A DNA stretch of 64,000 nucleotides from Cunninghamia lanceolata (GCA_027924645.1 BSBN01000763.1:3162001-3226000), one strand, 5' to 3'. Shown: positions 1 to 12,964, numbered from the stretch's first letter. Numbers and translations are program-made. Notes: generated from the sequence alone by a model not told the origin.

Positions 1-119
1 AAAACCTACACTAACACCATCCCTTAAGCATAGCTTAGGTGGGTGAAAAGATGGGTCCTAACAAATGAAGCCTGATGATGTACCCATGTATAAAGCTTTC
101 CCTCCCAAGAGAAGAATCC

Positions 120-2720
120 CCCACACACAAATAGAGAGAACACCCCCTAGAATAGACAAGGCATGTGAAATGTTTGAAATGATGCCTCAAAGAAATGATG
201 TCTCATGGAATGCAATGATTGCAGTATATGCACAAAATAGATTTTTTTATAGGGCTTTAGAAACTTTCAAGAAATGTAATTGGTAGGAGTAAATCAAAAT
301 TCCACAACCTTTGCCAGCAACTCCTTTCCTATGCCAAATGGGATCTTCAAAATAGGGTATGGACATCCATCAAAGCTTAAAAGATATGGGAATTTCATCT
401 GATGTTGTATTTTCAACTACCCTAAGACATGTATGCAAAGTGTGGAAGCATAGACAAGGCATGCAAATTGTTTGACATGATGCCTCAAAGAAATGTTGTC
501 TCATGGAATGCAATGATTGTAAGATACGAACAAAATGTTTTTTTGATAAGGCTTTAGAAACTTTCAAGAAAATGAAATTGGCGGGTGTAAAGCCAAATTA
601 CACAACCTTAGCTAGCATCCTCCTTGTCTATGCCCAAATGGGATCTCCAGAACAGGGTATGGACATCCATCAAAGCATAAAGGATATGGTAATTTCATTA
701 GATGTTGTAGTTACAACTACCATATGAGACATTTATGCAAAGTGTGGAAGCATAGATAAGGCACATGAATCGTTTGACATGATGGCTCAAAGAAATTCTA
801 TCTCATGGAATGCAATGATTGCAAGACATGAACAAATGGTTTTTTTGATATGCTTTAGAAACTTTCAAGAAAATGCAATTGGTAGGTGTAAAGGCAAATT
901 CCACAACCTTAACCAACATCCTCCTTGTCTATGCCCAAATGGGATATTTGGAACAGGGTATGAACATCTATCAAAGCATAAAGGATACGGGAATTTCATC
1001 AGATGTCATAGTTACAACTACCCTATGAGACATGTATGCAAAGTGTGGAAGCATATACAAGGCACATGAATTGTCTGACATGATGCCTCAAATAAATGTT
1101 GTCTTATGGAATGCAATGATTGCAAGATATGCACAAAATGTTTTTTGATAAGGATTTAGAAACTTTCAAGAAAATGCAATTGGTGGGTGTAAAGCCAAAT
1201 TCCACAACCATAGCCAACATCCTCCTTGTTTATGCCCAAATGGGATCTTTGAAACAGGGTATGGACATCCATTAAAGCATAAAGGATATTGGAATTTCAT
1301 CAGATGTTGTAGTTGTAACTACCCTATGAGACATGTATGCAAAGTGTGGAAGCATAGACAAGACATGTGAATTGTTTGACATGATCTCTCAAAGAAATGT
1401 TGTCTCACGGAATGCAATGATTGTAAGATATGCATAATTTTTTTTTTATAAGTCTTTAGAAACTTTCAAGAAAATGCAATTGGTGACTGTAAAGCCCAAG
1501 TTCCACAACCTTAGCCATCAGCCTCCTTGTCTATGCCCAAATGGGATCTTCAGAACAGGGTATGGGCATCTATCAAAGCATAAAGGATATGGGAATTTCA
1601 TCAGATGTTGTAGTTGTAACTGCCATATGAGAAATGTATGCAAAGTTTGGAAGCATAGGCAAGGCATGTGAACTATTTGACATGATGTCTCAAAGAAATG
1701 CTATCTCATGGAATGCAATGATTGCAAGATATACACAAAATGGATTTTTTGATAAGTCTTTAGAAACTTTCAAGAAAATGAAATTAGCGGTGTAATGTCA
1801 AATTCCACAACCTTAGCCAGCATCCTCCTTGTGTATGCCCAAATGGGATCTTCAGAATAGGGTATTTACATCCATCAAAGAATAAAGGATATAGGAATTT
1901 CATCAGATGTTGTAGTTGCAACTACCCTATGAGACATGTATGCAAAGTGTGGAAGCATAGACAAGGCGTCAACTATTTTAAATGACACCTCAAAGAAATG
2001 TTGTCTCATGGAATGAAATGATTGAAAGATATGCACAAAATGGATTTTTTGATAAGGCTTTAAAAAATTTGAAGAAAATGCAATCTAAGGGTGTAAATCT
2101 AAATTCCACAACCTTAGCCAACATCCTCCTTGCCTATGCCAAAATGGGATCTTCAGAACAAGACCTATGGACATCCATCAAAGCATAAAGGATTTGGGAA
2201 TTTGGCAGATGTTGTAGTTGTAACTTCCCTAGGAGACATGTATGCAAAGTGTGGAATCATAGACAAGGCACATGAACTATTTGACATGATGCCTCAAAGA
2301 AATGTTGTCTCATGGAATGCAATGATTGCAAGATATGCACAAAATAGATTTTTTCAAAAGGCTTTAGAAAATTTCAAGAAAATGCAATTAGCACATGTAA
2401 AACCAAATTCCATAACCTTTGCAAGGATCCTATTTGCCTATGGTAAAATGGGATCTTTGGAACAAGGTATGGACAACAATAAAATCATATAGGATATAGG
2501 AATTTTCTGAGATGTATTTGCAACTACCATTGAAGACATGTATGCAAAGTGTGGAAGCATAGACAAGGCACATGAACTGTTTGACATGATGCCTCAAAGA
2601 AATGGAGTCTCGTGGAATGCAATGATTGCAAGATATGCACAAAATGGATTTTTTGAAAAGGATATAGAAACTTTGAAGAAAATGCAATTGTCACGTGTAA
2701 AACCAATATCTATCTTGTAA
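120..2720 (+). pseudogene. PPR (PLS-type) pseudogene, nine tandem ~301-bp units
   Basis: Pentatricopeptide repeat proteins bind organellar RNA. The pattern [19 protein letters not shown] followed by [19 protein letters not shown] recurs with the MPQRN core near 180, 480, 780, 1081, 1382, 1684, 1984, 2287 and 2588. One unit of about 100 codons equals a P-L-S triplet. Frame changes and stops separate the units, so no long reading frame survives; the best stretches are 65-286, 1982-2188, 2130-2492 and 2538-2720. No mitochondrial or plastid targeting peptide and no E or DYW domain is visible. The units are very alike at DNA level, which suggests recent tandem amplification. Family assignment is firm; the pseudogene call rests on the frame breaks. 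Confidence 0.88.
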
Positions 2721-3084
2721 CCATAATTGGTCGTCATATTATATTTAATGTAAAATGTCATACACATAATGTCATGAAAATAACATATAGTGTATATATA
2801 AATCCATATAGGAATGTACAAACAAAGCCATATAGACATATACAAAGATATACATCGGTAAAATACAAAAGTATGTATACAAAGTCATATAGGCATACAA
2901 AAAAATTTCCCAAAATCAAACTTCCTATGAACTTATATCAAATAATTGACAACCCTTGCTTGGCCGTGAAGATTGAGAGTCAATCTATGACTCTTCCTCT
3001 CTCTCCCATTGACTAGACCTCCTCGACAGAGATTTTTGAAGCTCCACCAGTTAATACAATCAAACAATATCCACATTAATATAG
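2721..3084. other. AT-rich spacer between the PPR array and element S
   Basis: No gene is supported. An 80-codon open frame at 2774-3016 (+) is low-complexity, built from repeats of a CATATAGG-like word, and resembles nothing I know. Confidence 0.5.
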
Positions 3085-3089
3085 AAAAC

Positions 3090-4210
3090 TATTGGAATTG
3101 GTCTGGACAACTGAGAGGGGGGGGGGAATTAGTTGTCACACAAATTAAACTTTTCTACCTTTAATCCTCTTTTAAAACTTCTAATCAAATTAATGATATA
3201 AACATTAAAGTATGAATCAATAACACATGAGCAAAAACATAAGTAACACACTTGACACCAAGATTTTTGATGTGGAAACCTGGTTAAGGGAAAAACCATG
3301 GTGGGGGTTAACCCACAAAGATTATACTCTATTAAAAGTATTACAAAGGAGAATGCACATGCATTCAGGCTCACTGCCTAGAGCTCACTACTCAAAGAAG
3401 GCTTACTGCCTACAAAGGGCTCACTACCTACAAGAAGAAAATTACAATGGAATTGAACTGATAAGTAGCATCTATCAATGCAAGGATTTAGTTCCGATTA
3501 AGCACAAAATACTGACTTGATACACTTCATCTTTACTCTACTCTTTTTATTGTTCTGCTAGCATCTGAATCTTAGATCTTTGTTCTTTTCACACTTATTC
3601 CATAGTCGCATCACACACACACTGAAATCATTCAAATCCATTTGCTATAGATATCCGCATCTTGATCTTTAACCACTTTTTAGTCAGCATCAAGAACACT
3701 TAGAACTTTATTAAAGATTCTGCTCTGTCAGCTAAATCCATGTACAACTTGTAACACAGACCAAAACTTGCACTCACAAATCATCAATCAAGTTGGCTAC
3801 TATCACTGATCATCACAACTTGTCCAACCAACAACTTCCATACATCCGGAACCAAGATCAATTACAAGGTCAGCCTATTCTTCTTCTACCTGCTCTGTCA
3901 AACTGTTAACTCAATACTTAGACGCTAATAACTATCGAATCATTTATCACCGGAGGCCAAAACTCTGGATTTACATTATCCTGACAATGCTTATGACTCC
4001 CTTAGATCTGCTAAAAAATCTAATCTACTCTTGGAGAGATCCAGACCAAGATATTGGACCCTGTCACACACTCTGTTCTAGACTTCCTGGACTTAGACAA
4101 ATCTTCAATCTAATTTCTGGTATGGGCAAATTATGAAATGCGGATGTGTAGTAGAGACTTAGTTGCCGTCAATGATAATACTTATCATGCCTAGCAGTGT
4201 CTCTTGACAA
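3090..4210 (-). repeat. Element S, 3' LTR (minus-strand sense)
   Basis: About 1121 bp. On the plus strand it runs from TATTGGAATTGG (canonical TGTTGG mutated) to CTTGACAACA, so in element sense it opens TGTTGTCAAG. It aligns with 12965-15568 once the inserted solo LTR there is removed. Near its left end GACAACT and AGTTGTC flank a run of about ten G. Several CTCACT(A/G)CC words occur near 3370-3440. Confidence 0.88.
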
Positions 4211-4385
4211 CAATCTCCCCTTTGGCATTGATAGCAAAACTTAGTGAAAAATGACTAAGTGTCAGAATAACTCCCCCTTTGCTTGTGCTCCATATTGTTG
4301 TTCACACTGCTTTTTAGTGCTCCCCCTTTGCTAGATTCTTCATTTTTCACTGCTCTTCACCCCCCCTTTGACATGAATGGCAAAG
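4211..4385 (-). promoter_or_regulatory. Element S polypurine tracts (several copies)
   Basis: Directly beside the 3' LTR the plus strand reads ATCTCCCCTTTGGCATTGAT, so the element strand has CAAAGGGGAGAT immediately before TGTTG. Further C-rich/CTTTG words at about 4271, 4320 and 4362 are additional tract copies. Repeated polypurine tracts before the 3' LTR are a known hallmark of Sireviruses. They would prime plus-strand DNA synthesis. Confidence 0.75.
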
Positions 4386-4715
4386 AGTGGGATCCACAAT
4401 CACTAATCATGCAAAAATTCTGTATATAAGGAAGCATATGTACAAACAGTCCATATGTTATATTTACATAAACTTGAGAATGTCTACAAAATTATTTTTC
4501 AATTGCTCAAATTTAGAGGTCCAAGTTCTTTTCATGCCATCCAAAATTGAGATGTGTCCACTCAGTAAAAATGCATATGCTTCTACCTTTGTTAGATTTT
4601 AAGGATCACTTGTTTGAACTGTAGTATGAGCTTCTGATAAGGCATTATACATTGTCTCTAAGTTGGGGCCAATCAATCCTCGGAGCTCACACATTCTCTT
4701 CATAATATCACCCTT

Positions 4716-6450
4716 TTATTTAACAAGCCTCTTTATCTTATTGGTCAAGATGATTACTTGACATTCTTGACTTATAGGAGAAACTGTTAGAGGATCAAAA
4801 TTTTGAGATAGATTTGACAACCTCTGTTCTTGCTCCTTTATCTTCTTCTCAATATCCTCACTAACTTTGGACCAGGATAGAAAAAACTTGTATATATCAC
4901 CTCCATCACTTAGAGCAATTTGAATACTCTTTATACTGATACCATGTATCATCCTATCATGCCCTATTAGGCTCTTTATTTCACTCAATTTCTTATCCAA
5001 AAACTCATTTCTGACTTTAGTCTCTGTAGACTTCTCAAAAGACTCAAAATGTGTGCTTATAGAACTTACAAGATTCTTTAGATTTTTGGAAGGAGAGTTA
5101 GAAGGATTCTTATGGAAGGTTCGCATTATCTTCTCCAATATTTCGGTTGCAAGGCCTAGTAGCGCACTGTCCTCAATGTGAGATTTCAACATCTTTTCCC
5201 TTGCCTTGGCTTGAGTGAAGGATGCTATCTTCATTATTTGAATAGGAGAGAGAGCATCTAGATTGATTGGTCCTTGAAATAGCTCTGGTTCATCAAACTG
5301 AAGCATTTATTTACTTAGGAGATCCTTTACTGCATCTGCAGTGTCTCTTTCTACAATTCCTGAACCACTTTCCTTCCCTTGATATTTCTTGGCATCAAAA
5401 TTTATTTGTGTGGGTGCATTAACATTTGTACCATCTTCTTCTACCTTATCCTCTTTACCTTCTTCTTTCTTTTTCTCTACTTCACCCTTTTCTGAATCAT
5501 CTGTAGGGGGAATCTTTTCTTTGTCTTCACCACTTGCTACCTATTCCATAGGGCTTTGTGTAGTAGCAATATTATCTTCTTTTCCAGATTGGTTAGGAGG
5601 AGTTAGAGTATCTCCTGCATCAACAGTTTTAATCACCATCTCTGTGTCTTCTTGATTTATTTGCTTCTCTTCTGGAAGAGAGGGGTCATCAACTTTAGTT
5701 TGTTGTTCACTGATGTTCACTATTTCAACATCTAGAATTGATGAATCAATCCCATCATCTATCTCATCATAGGTTTGCTTCAGAGGATCTAAAGTATCAC
5801 CTTGGTTATCATTTGCCTTTTAATCTCTTCTTCTAGAGCTTCTTGTTCTAGAGTTGAAGGATTGTCTTCCTCAATTTGTTCCTTTGAAACAATATAGTAT
5901 TTATTTTTATCTAGGCTCTTCCTTATAATTTCCTCTATTCTCTTTGCAACTTCCTCAGTTTCACCAAGCATTAGCTTGTTCATCTAGACCTTGCTTCTGA
6001 ATTTCTCCTTAACTTCCTTGAGGATTTTATCTGCTTCCCTTCTGGTCATTCCTGGACATAGAGTGGAGAGAATATATTCTCTACATTCTAGATCTTTAGC
6101 CTTGGTTGTTTCCTTCCTCATCTCCAGAGTTTTCCTTAAACTTTTAGGAAGTTCTTGTAAAATTTCCAGTAGAGCTCTATTAAATTTATTCAAGTATATG
6201 ATGGTGGCATGTTCCAAAGTTTTCTTATTTTCTGGTGTGCTAAATCTTGTACCCAATCACCATGGAGGCAAATTTAACATTCAATTCTATAATATCATTG
6301 ATGGTCATTACCCTTTTGTCAAACTTGGCACCAGTAGCATCAGTCACTATCTAACTTTTCATGGCTTTCAGCATGGGTAATCTACTTGTTGAATTTAACC
6401 CAGTTACTATCTTGATAACATCCTTTGTAATCTTGAATGGTTTCAATAGC
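4716..6450 (-). pseudogene. Element S downstream coding region with coiled coil (broken)
   Basis: Minus-strand frames at 6256-5984, 5983-5789 and 5306-4716 are remnants of one long coding region split by stops and frameshifts. The last part (196 residues) is charged and heptad-like, with no zinc finger, protease or polymerase motif. An acidic stretch rich in Glu and Asp lies between 5789 and 5390. Position just before the 3' LTR corresponds to where Sireviruses often keep an extra, env-like coiled-coil frame, but no membrane segment is seen here, so it may equally be the tail of a gag-like protein. Function is not known. Confidence 0.5.
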
Positions 6451-6455
6451 CATAT

Positions 6456-9400
6456 TGTTGATGATCATTTTGATGCAATCATAACAATAAGTTAAAATTC
6501 ACATAAAATGAACTGAAACTATACTTGAAAGATAAGAAGGAATCATTTGAGATTCAACTAATCCCAAGTCTACAATGGTTCGGTTGGTCAAGTTCAGTTG
6601 GTCAATGTGAAGCTGTAATGTTCAAGGGGCCTTACGTAGTTTAGGTTTGTTTGGTGGTTTACTGGACTAAGAATATGCAAAAAGGTCATGAGATATGTCA
6701 ATACTTTTCATTCCTTTGCATAAAGGTGTTACTGTGCTGCAAGTTTTAGATGGTTTTCTTGAATTTTTGCAGCTTTCTTCTTTATCTATTTATGAAAACT
6801 GTCTACTTATAGCTCTGTTATCATGCTTCTTCAAATTTGAGACAATTTCCTTTAGATTTCTACGTTTTCAGCTAAATATTTCAGATGGGTTGGGAAAAGT
6901 TAGAAAGATCTAATCTATATCTCATTTAATCTACCGAAGGATCTAATTGTTTCTGTTATGCACTATGTAAATACCACAGTAATTTGATCAAATCCACAGT
7001 AAAAACCCTAAATGTAAGTTCTGAGCATTTTCACAAACATACATTTAAAATTGCAAGCTCTCAAAGAAAATATTTCAAAACACAAAGAAGAGCAGGAGAA
7101 CACTCAGAAGATAGATGCAGAACTCCAGATTCTATTGTATTAGAAATGAATAGTCATACATGATTTACAATGTAGGAATGACTCTTAGTTTCATTGATCA
7201 TACTACAGAGAACTTACAAGCTTTACAGATACAGTAAGGCAGCCAGACATTCCACGCGCACCTTACTGCAGACAAACAGGCGACCTCCTTCTTCTACACT
7301 AAACTATGCTAACTTACTATATGATCCTAAAAAACTCTGTGTAGCTCCTGTTGTTTTCCTAAAATCCTTGTTGTCCAGTATTACAGTGTAGAGAGGCACA
7401 ATATAAAGACATTCTGATTGTCCTCACTACAGCAAAACCTAACTGAACCCCTGGTTCAAACCCCTGGTTACAGCAATAAATACAGGTGAACCAGCTCTTC
7501 AAAATATCTCTGAGCAGGGTCAAATCTGGGCGAAATATTGCCCCTTCTAAGAAGTTCCGGTAGTTGGGCAATAACTTCTGTTTGTCTATTGCAGTAATAC
7601 CTTCAGCTGCAACTCTGTCCTTCACTTGAATGGCCTTGACTTTTTAGCACTTCATCTTTATCTTCCTGCTCCTGAGATTGGATTTCCTTCCTCCATGAGG
7701 TCACTGTGTTGACTTTCCAACTGCTTCCTCAACTGCAAGCCTGCAAGACAAGACAAGAAATAAGTATTACATTTATCACATAAACAGCAGGAAATTACAA
7801 TAATCGTTTAAATCCAGGTGACTGCGCAAAATCGTGAAGATCGGATCCAGAATACTCCTCAAACGCGCCCAAAATGCGTTCAGACTGCTCAAAATTCATC
7901 GGGTCAACTATCGCTGACCGGGAAAATGCCACAGGCGCCAAAAAAAACACTTTAAAATTCCACCGCCTCATTTCCCGCCCATCGGCATGACCATCGCCGT
8001 CGGTGTGTCAGAAAAATGCATGGCCGATATTCACTTGTTTGGCCGATCACCTTTCCATCGGGAAGACAACCCACATCGGCGGGAGAAAAACGAACTTGGT
8101 CGATAGATAAAACCATGCCGATGAAAACTTAGAACTATCGTCATCATGATATATCGCTTCTGCATATTGGGGAAAAGAACGACATCATCATCATCTTCAT
8201 GTCGAAGGAAAAAATAGGAGGATGTGAAATATGATCCTGCTGCTGAGGAAAGGAAAATGATGGTGACGTCATCGTCATATTCGAGCTCCATTAAAATGCA
8301 AAAGATGACGTCATCATCATGTTCAGTTAAGATCAGGGGATAATTGTAATATCGGGTCACCTAAGGAGCATGATCAGGATGATGAATGTAATATGACCTT
8401 TTGCAGCCAAGGCAACCCTCTCGAAAGATCAGGATGATGATGATCATCAGGATATTTGGGGCTTTTGTCGAACTTAGAATAAGACGTCATCATCATATTC
8501 ATGAACCGGATCGTGCTTTGGAAAATATCCTGCCGAAGGGAAATGTGATGATGATGATCATCAGGATATTTGGTTCTTCGTTTATCAGATCGGGATGACG
8601 CCATCATGATATCCGGAGCCTTTGTTAAACTTAGAACATGACGTCATCAGGATGTTTCGCTAACCGGATCATGTTTTGGAAAATATCTTGCCGACGGGAA
8701 ATGTGATGATGATGATCATCAGGATATTTGCAAAAGGTTGTATTTCTCGGCAGGAGGACCTTACGAAATGTCGGGTGAACAAACAAGATCATGATGATCC
8801 TGTCAATATGACAGGATAAAAAGAAAATATGATGATCCTCCTCATCGAATATCATGATGACGTCATCATGATATTCCGTCATCGGAGCATGAGGATGAGT
8901 GAAGGTCATCATCATATTCGCGCTAGGGTGATATTTAAAATATGATCATGCTATTGAGGAATAGAATATCACCATCCCTTCATAGATAGGGTGATCATCA
9001 TGATATTGCAAAAAGGAGATCAGGAGGATATGAAGACGTCATCATCATCCTAGCGAATTTCAGCAAATATCAGGATGATGATCCTCCGATAGGATTTTAA
9101 CATGCGCATGCAAATATGCCGATGGTGGATTTTCTAAGTCAGGGTGATCTTATAATATCAGCATGATATTATAATATTAGGCGACGTAAAAAATATCATG
9201 ATGCTCGCGATACAAAAGACCACCTGACGGGGATAACTTACCGTGACTTAAAGTTGACGTCATCATGATATCCAGATATTTGAACCTCAGGATATTATCG
9301 GGGGGGCGTTTTAAATATGATGATGATGTTCTTCATACAGCAAAACTGAGTTTATAAAATATGACCCTCCTAAAATCATGATGCTCACGATGCGCATAAG

Positions 9401-9854
9401 GCCATTTGACGGGTAAAGGGCACTACCACCTAAGATTGACGTCCGGATATTGCGACTGCATGATTTTTATCGGGTGATAGACCAAGATCATGATGACCTT
9501 GACAACATGAAAAAAATATGATGATCACTTGCGATTATCAGGTTTGACCAAAACTTTGACTGAGCATAACTTCCACATATGGACGAATTTTCAAGTGAAG
9601 TAAAAGGCAAACCTACATGGAATTTCAAGCTCTTTTTAAATATGAGGTCACAGAAACAAAATATGAACTTTGACAAACTGACCTCATGATGATGACCTAC
9701 CTCATCAAATATCATGATGATGATGCACCTGACCTTCATTTTTACCAAACCGCCAGAAAGCAGACAAACACAAGCAGAAGCAAAAGGCAAAACATCAGCA
9801 GGGGTCCTCATTTTGCTAAGGAGCAAAATGGGGCGTGTTGTGAACATCACAACA
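6456..9854 (-). mobile_element. Solo LTR X, 3.4 kb, inserted in element S
   Basis: The insertion starts TGTTGATGATC and ends CATCACAACA, and is flanked by the 5-bp duplication CATAT at 6451-6455 and 9855-9859. The paralogous segment at 10664-11372 reads straight through this site, giving an empty-site control. No primer binding site, polypurine tract or coding region was found inside, so a single LTR is the simplest reading. In minus-strand sense the CATCAT-rich 5' part would be U3, and the part near 7450-7000, with unique transcript-like sequence, R/U5. An LTR of this length is long. The host family was not identified. Confidence 0.8.
8030..9740. repeat. ATGATG/CATCAT-rich array with TGACGTCA palindromes inside solo LTR X
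   Basis: The segment is saturated with GATGATGATCATCAGGATATTTG-like words. Perfect TGACGTCA palindromes stand at 8264, 8306, 8639, 8858 and 9255, with near copies (one or two changes) at about 8483, 8595, 9034 and 9437. A ~157-bp block is duplicated in tandem (starts near 8504 and 8661). TGACGTCA is the known core bound by plant TGA/CREB-type bZIP factors; that the sites are functional here is inference. Several short open frames in this stretch are artefacts of the repeat. Confidence 0.7.
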
Positions 9855-9859
9855 CATAT

Positions 9860-11640
9860 GAACTCATCATGTATTTGGATCAAGATATATCAAACCCATT
9901 CAATCTCATCAAATGTCAAAAAGTTAATGACTTGCAGAAAATATTTTCTCTCTAGGGCTTTGTATTCCAGTTTCAATTTATAGCCATCATCTCTTAGGTA
10001 GTTGTTAAACAAATCCAAGAGTTTCATATTTCCAAATTCATCAATTCTATAGTGGATGTATGCCCTAATATCCTCAACATGCAATACGCCATATGGAACT
10101 CCAGAAAATGCACCTAATGGTTCAACTTCAACTGACTTGTATGGATGCTTCTTAAATATTGGTCGAGGCCTTTTAGTTACATCAACAAGGGCCTTTCAAT
10201 TACATCAACAACTAGAGGTGTAGCCATCTCAATAGATTCAGATTTAAATTTTTACAGAGAAGTACCTTTTTCTCCTACGGGGTTAGGGCTGATCAATTAC
10301 CAGTTGAATTCGCTCTTTGTTCTTCAATCTCTGGATTTGCAGCTTAGATGCTCTTCTAGGCTATCTTGTGAGCTTGGGAATCACCAAGGCTAAGTAGATG
10401 ATCTCTTATTTGCCATGCAACTGGCTTGTCATTTGTCCAGTGCACACTTTGAACTCCAGGCACTTCATTCATAAAATAGAAGAACAAATATATAATCAAG
10501 GAACCATACTTGAAGGTATTTTTCTTCTCTTTCTTTATTTTACTCAGATTTTCAATCAACTAATTTTGTAGCAGCTCACATAGGTCATAATCAACATTCT
10601 CCTTTACCATTTGATAGGCTACATATATTGCAGTTTCAGAGATAGAATTTTCCTTGCTGGAGTGCTAAATCTTGTACCCAATCACCATGGAGGCAAATTT
10701 AACATTCGATTCTATAATATCATTGATGGTCATTACCCTTTTGTCAAACTTGGCACCAGTAGCATCAGTCACTATCTAGCTTTTCATGGCTTTCAGCATG
10801 GGTAATCTACTAGTTGAATTTAACTCGGTTACTATCTTGATAACATCCTTTGTAATCTTGAATGGTTTCAATAGCCATATGAACTCATCATGTATTTGGA
10901 TCAAGATATATCAAATCCATTCAATCTCATTAAATGTCAAAAAGTTAATGACTTGCAGAAAATATTTTCTTTCTAGGGCTTTGTATTCCAGTTTTAATTT
11001 ATAGCCATCATCTCTTAGGTAGTTGTTAAACAAATCCAAGAGTTTCATATTTCTAAATTCATCAATTCTATAGTGGATGTATGCCCTAATATCCTCAACA
11101 TGCAATACACCATATGGAACTCCAAAAAATGCACCTAATGGTTCAACTTCAACTGACTTGTATGGATGCTTCTTAAATATTGGTCGGGGCCTTTCAGTTA
11201 CATCAACAAGGGCCTTTCAATTACATCAACAAATAGAGGTGTAGCCATCTCAATAGATTCGGATTTAAATTTTTACAGAGAAGTACCTTTTTCTCCCACG
11301 AGGTTAGGGCTGATCAATTACCAGTTGAATTCGCTCTTTGTTCTTCAATCTCTGGATTTGTAGCTTAGATGCTCTTCTACTTATTTCCTTCGAATGCAAA
11401 GTAGTTTAAATGCATGATCAAGTGACCTTTTATCCTTTGCAAAACCTAATTTGGCATTGTAATAAATGTGTTGCCCTAACTTCATTCGGTTACTCTGTTT
11501 CTTGAACAGTTCTTCATGAATTACTCTGCAAATTTCCATATCAACATTTTTCCTTCCAAAAATCCTTCTAAAAGTTCTGAAACACTTCAAAATATCTTCT
11601 CTCATTGTCCCATATCCAGGCACCCACTTACAAACTGGGG
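9860..11640 (-). pseudogene. Element S middle coding region, duplicated (unknown protein)
   Basis: Minus-strand frames at 10084-9890 and 11105-10911 encode nearly the same ~64-residue segment, beginning MHVEDIRAYIHYRIDEF, because they lie in the two copies of the internal duplication. The frame at 11623-11381 (begins MPGYGTMREDILKCF) lies upstream. All parts are separated by stops. They belong to the same gag-like coding region as the zinc knuckles at 11690-12240. I do not recognise the fold. The duplication would have lengthened the protein or broken it. Confidence 0.5.
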
Positions 11641-12963
11641 GAATTTGATGTTCAATGCAACTCTCCCTGAGCTAGAGCTCCTAATTTAATTCCCAGAGGA
11701 ATTGTCAGCACTGGATTCCAGTGCGGACCCATTATTATTGTTCATAACACTTTTCTTAGCCCGTGTCTTGCTCATTTCATTCTGGATCTCATTCACATCA
11801 ATTTTGTCATTGCCTTTGTCTTGCCTCTCCTCATCCATTTTTCTGTTTGCCGGACCTCTTCTTCCATTATTCTTGCTTCTACAGAATCTTGTAAAATGAC
11901 CAGATTGGTTACAATTGAAGCACACAACATTTCTTTGCCCATTTGATTGATTTCCTCTTGATCTGCACTAATTGGCCAAATGTCCAAATCTATTGCATGC
12001 AAATCATTTTCCATTGAAGGAATTCGCATTTCCTCTATTTGATGTGTTATTCATTATCATACTTCTGCATTCATTGGATTTATGACCATACCTCTTACAA
12101 TTGAAGCATTGTCTGGAGAAGGATGGATTATTTTGATTTACTCTACTTCTGCATTGAGTGGCTTTATGACCAAATTTATTGCACTTGAAAAAATTTCCAT
12201 TGAAAGATGGATACCTTTGAGCATTAGGTTGTCTTATTAGAGGTCTTCTAGGTCTGTTTCTCCCATTCCTTGGTTGAAAGTTTCTTTGTCTAGATCCAGA
12301 GCTTTCACCTTTCTCATATCCAAGACCATGCTTGTCATCAGCCTTTTTCTGACCCTCAAGTATTGCTTCAAGTTTAGCTGAACTTATCTTGAACTTCTCC
12401 TTGTATTCATTTGCAACTTCTAGGTCATGTCTGAGAATGACAATTTGCCTTTCAAGATCTCTTTCATTGTCTTTTCTTTCTTATAGATCAGAGTTTAGAT
12501 GGCCAGCTATACTATCCAATCTATAGCATTCATCAATTCCTTCTTTTAGAGTTTGATTCAAGTCTTCTTCAGTCTTATTCCTTTGCTCAATTTCTTTGGT
12601 TAGCCCCATTGCCCTAGATTTCATCTCAACTTTCAGAACATCAACTTCTTTTGATAGCTTCTAACACTCCTTTGTCTTTTCTTCCAAGGCTTCATTCATG
12701 CCATTTTCTTTAGTTAAACTGGATAACTATAGAAGTAGCTCATTTTTCCTTCCCATAGACTTCTTTAATTTATCTTTTAACATTTCAATGGTATCATCAG
12801 CATCCTTGAGTTCATCTTTTAGATTAGATACTTTTGCTTTAGACTGATCAAGATCTTTTAGAGCCAATTGAAGTTGATCTTTGAGTGAACTAATTGAAAA
12901 CTCCTTCCAAGATCTTTCCTTAAGCTGTGAGGCTTCTTTTAAGGAACCTTTCTTTGATACCAA
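11640..12963 (-). pseudogene. Element S gag-like protein: coiled coil and four CCHC zinc knuckles
   Basis: Starting close to the 5' LTR, the minus-strand product has a lysine/glutamate-rich coiled coil (12963-12400), a basic Arg/Asn-rich stretch (12300-12220), then four evenly spaced zinc knuckles between about 12200 and 11870. Knuckles 2 and 4 are complete (CFNCKRYGHKSNEC, CFNCNQSGHFTRFC). Knuckle 1 has Phe in place of the first Cys, and in knuckle 3 the positions of the first Cys and one later residue are stop codons. Retroelement gag nucleocapsid uses such knuckles to bind RNA; copia gag usually has one. Stops show the copy is dead. Gag identity is inferred from the knuckles and position. 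Confidence 0.72.
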
Positions 12964-12964
12964 T
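12947..12964 (-). promoter_or_regulatory. Element S primer binding site
   Basis: On the minus strand the LTR ends in CAACA and is followed by ATTGGTATCAAAG. TGGTATCA matches the first eight bases of the usual site complementary to initiator tRNA-Met (TGGTATCAGAGC), so minus-strand DNA would start here. Confidence 0.78.

Larger units (their letters stand above)
6238..11372. repeat. ~712-bp direct duplication inside element S (copy 1 split by solo LTR X)
   Basis: Copy 1 is 6238-6455 plus 9860-10355 and copy 2 is 10664-11372, with about 308 bp of other sequence between them. Both start near GTGCTAAATCTTGTACCC and end near CTTAGATGCTCTTCTA. Only copy 1 carries solo LTR X, so the duplication is older than that insertion. 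Confidence 0.8.

Noticed and set aside
8374..8915. Several His/Asp/Met-rich frames on both strands
   Set aside because: They are by-products of the ATGATG/CATCAT repeat.
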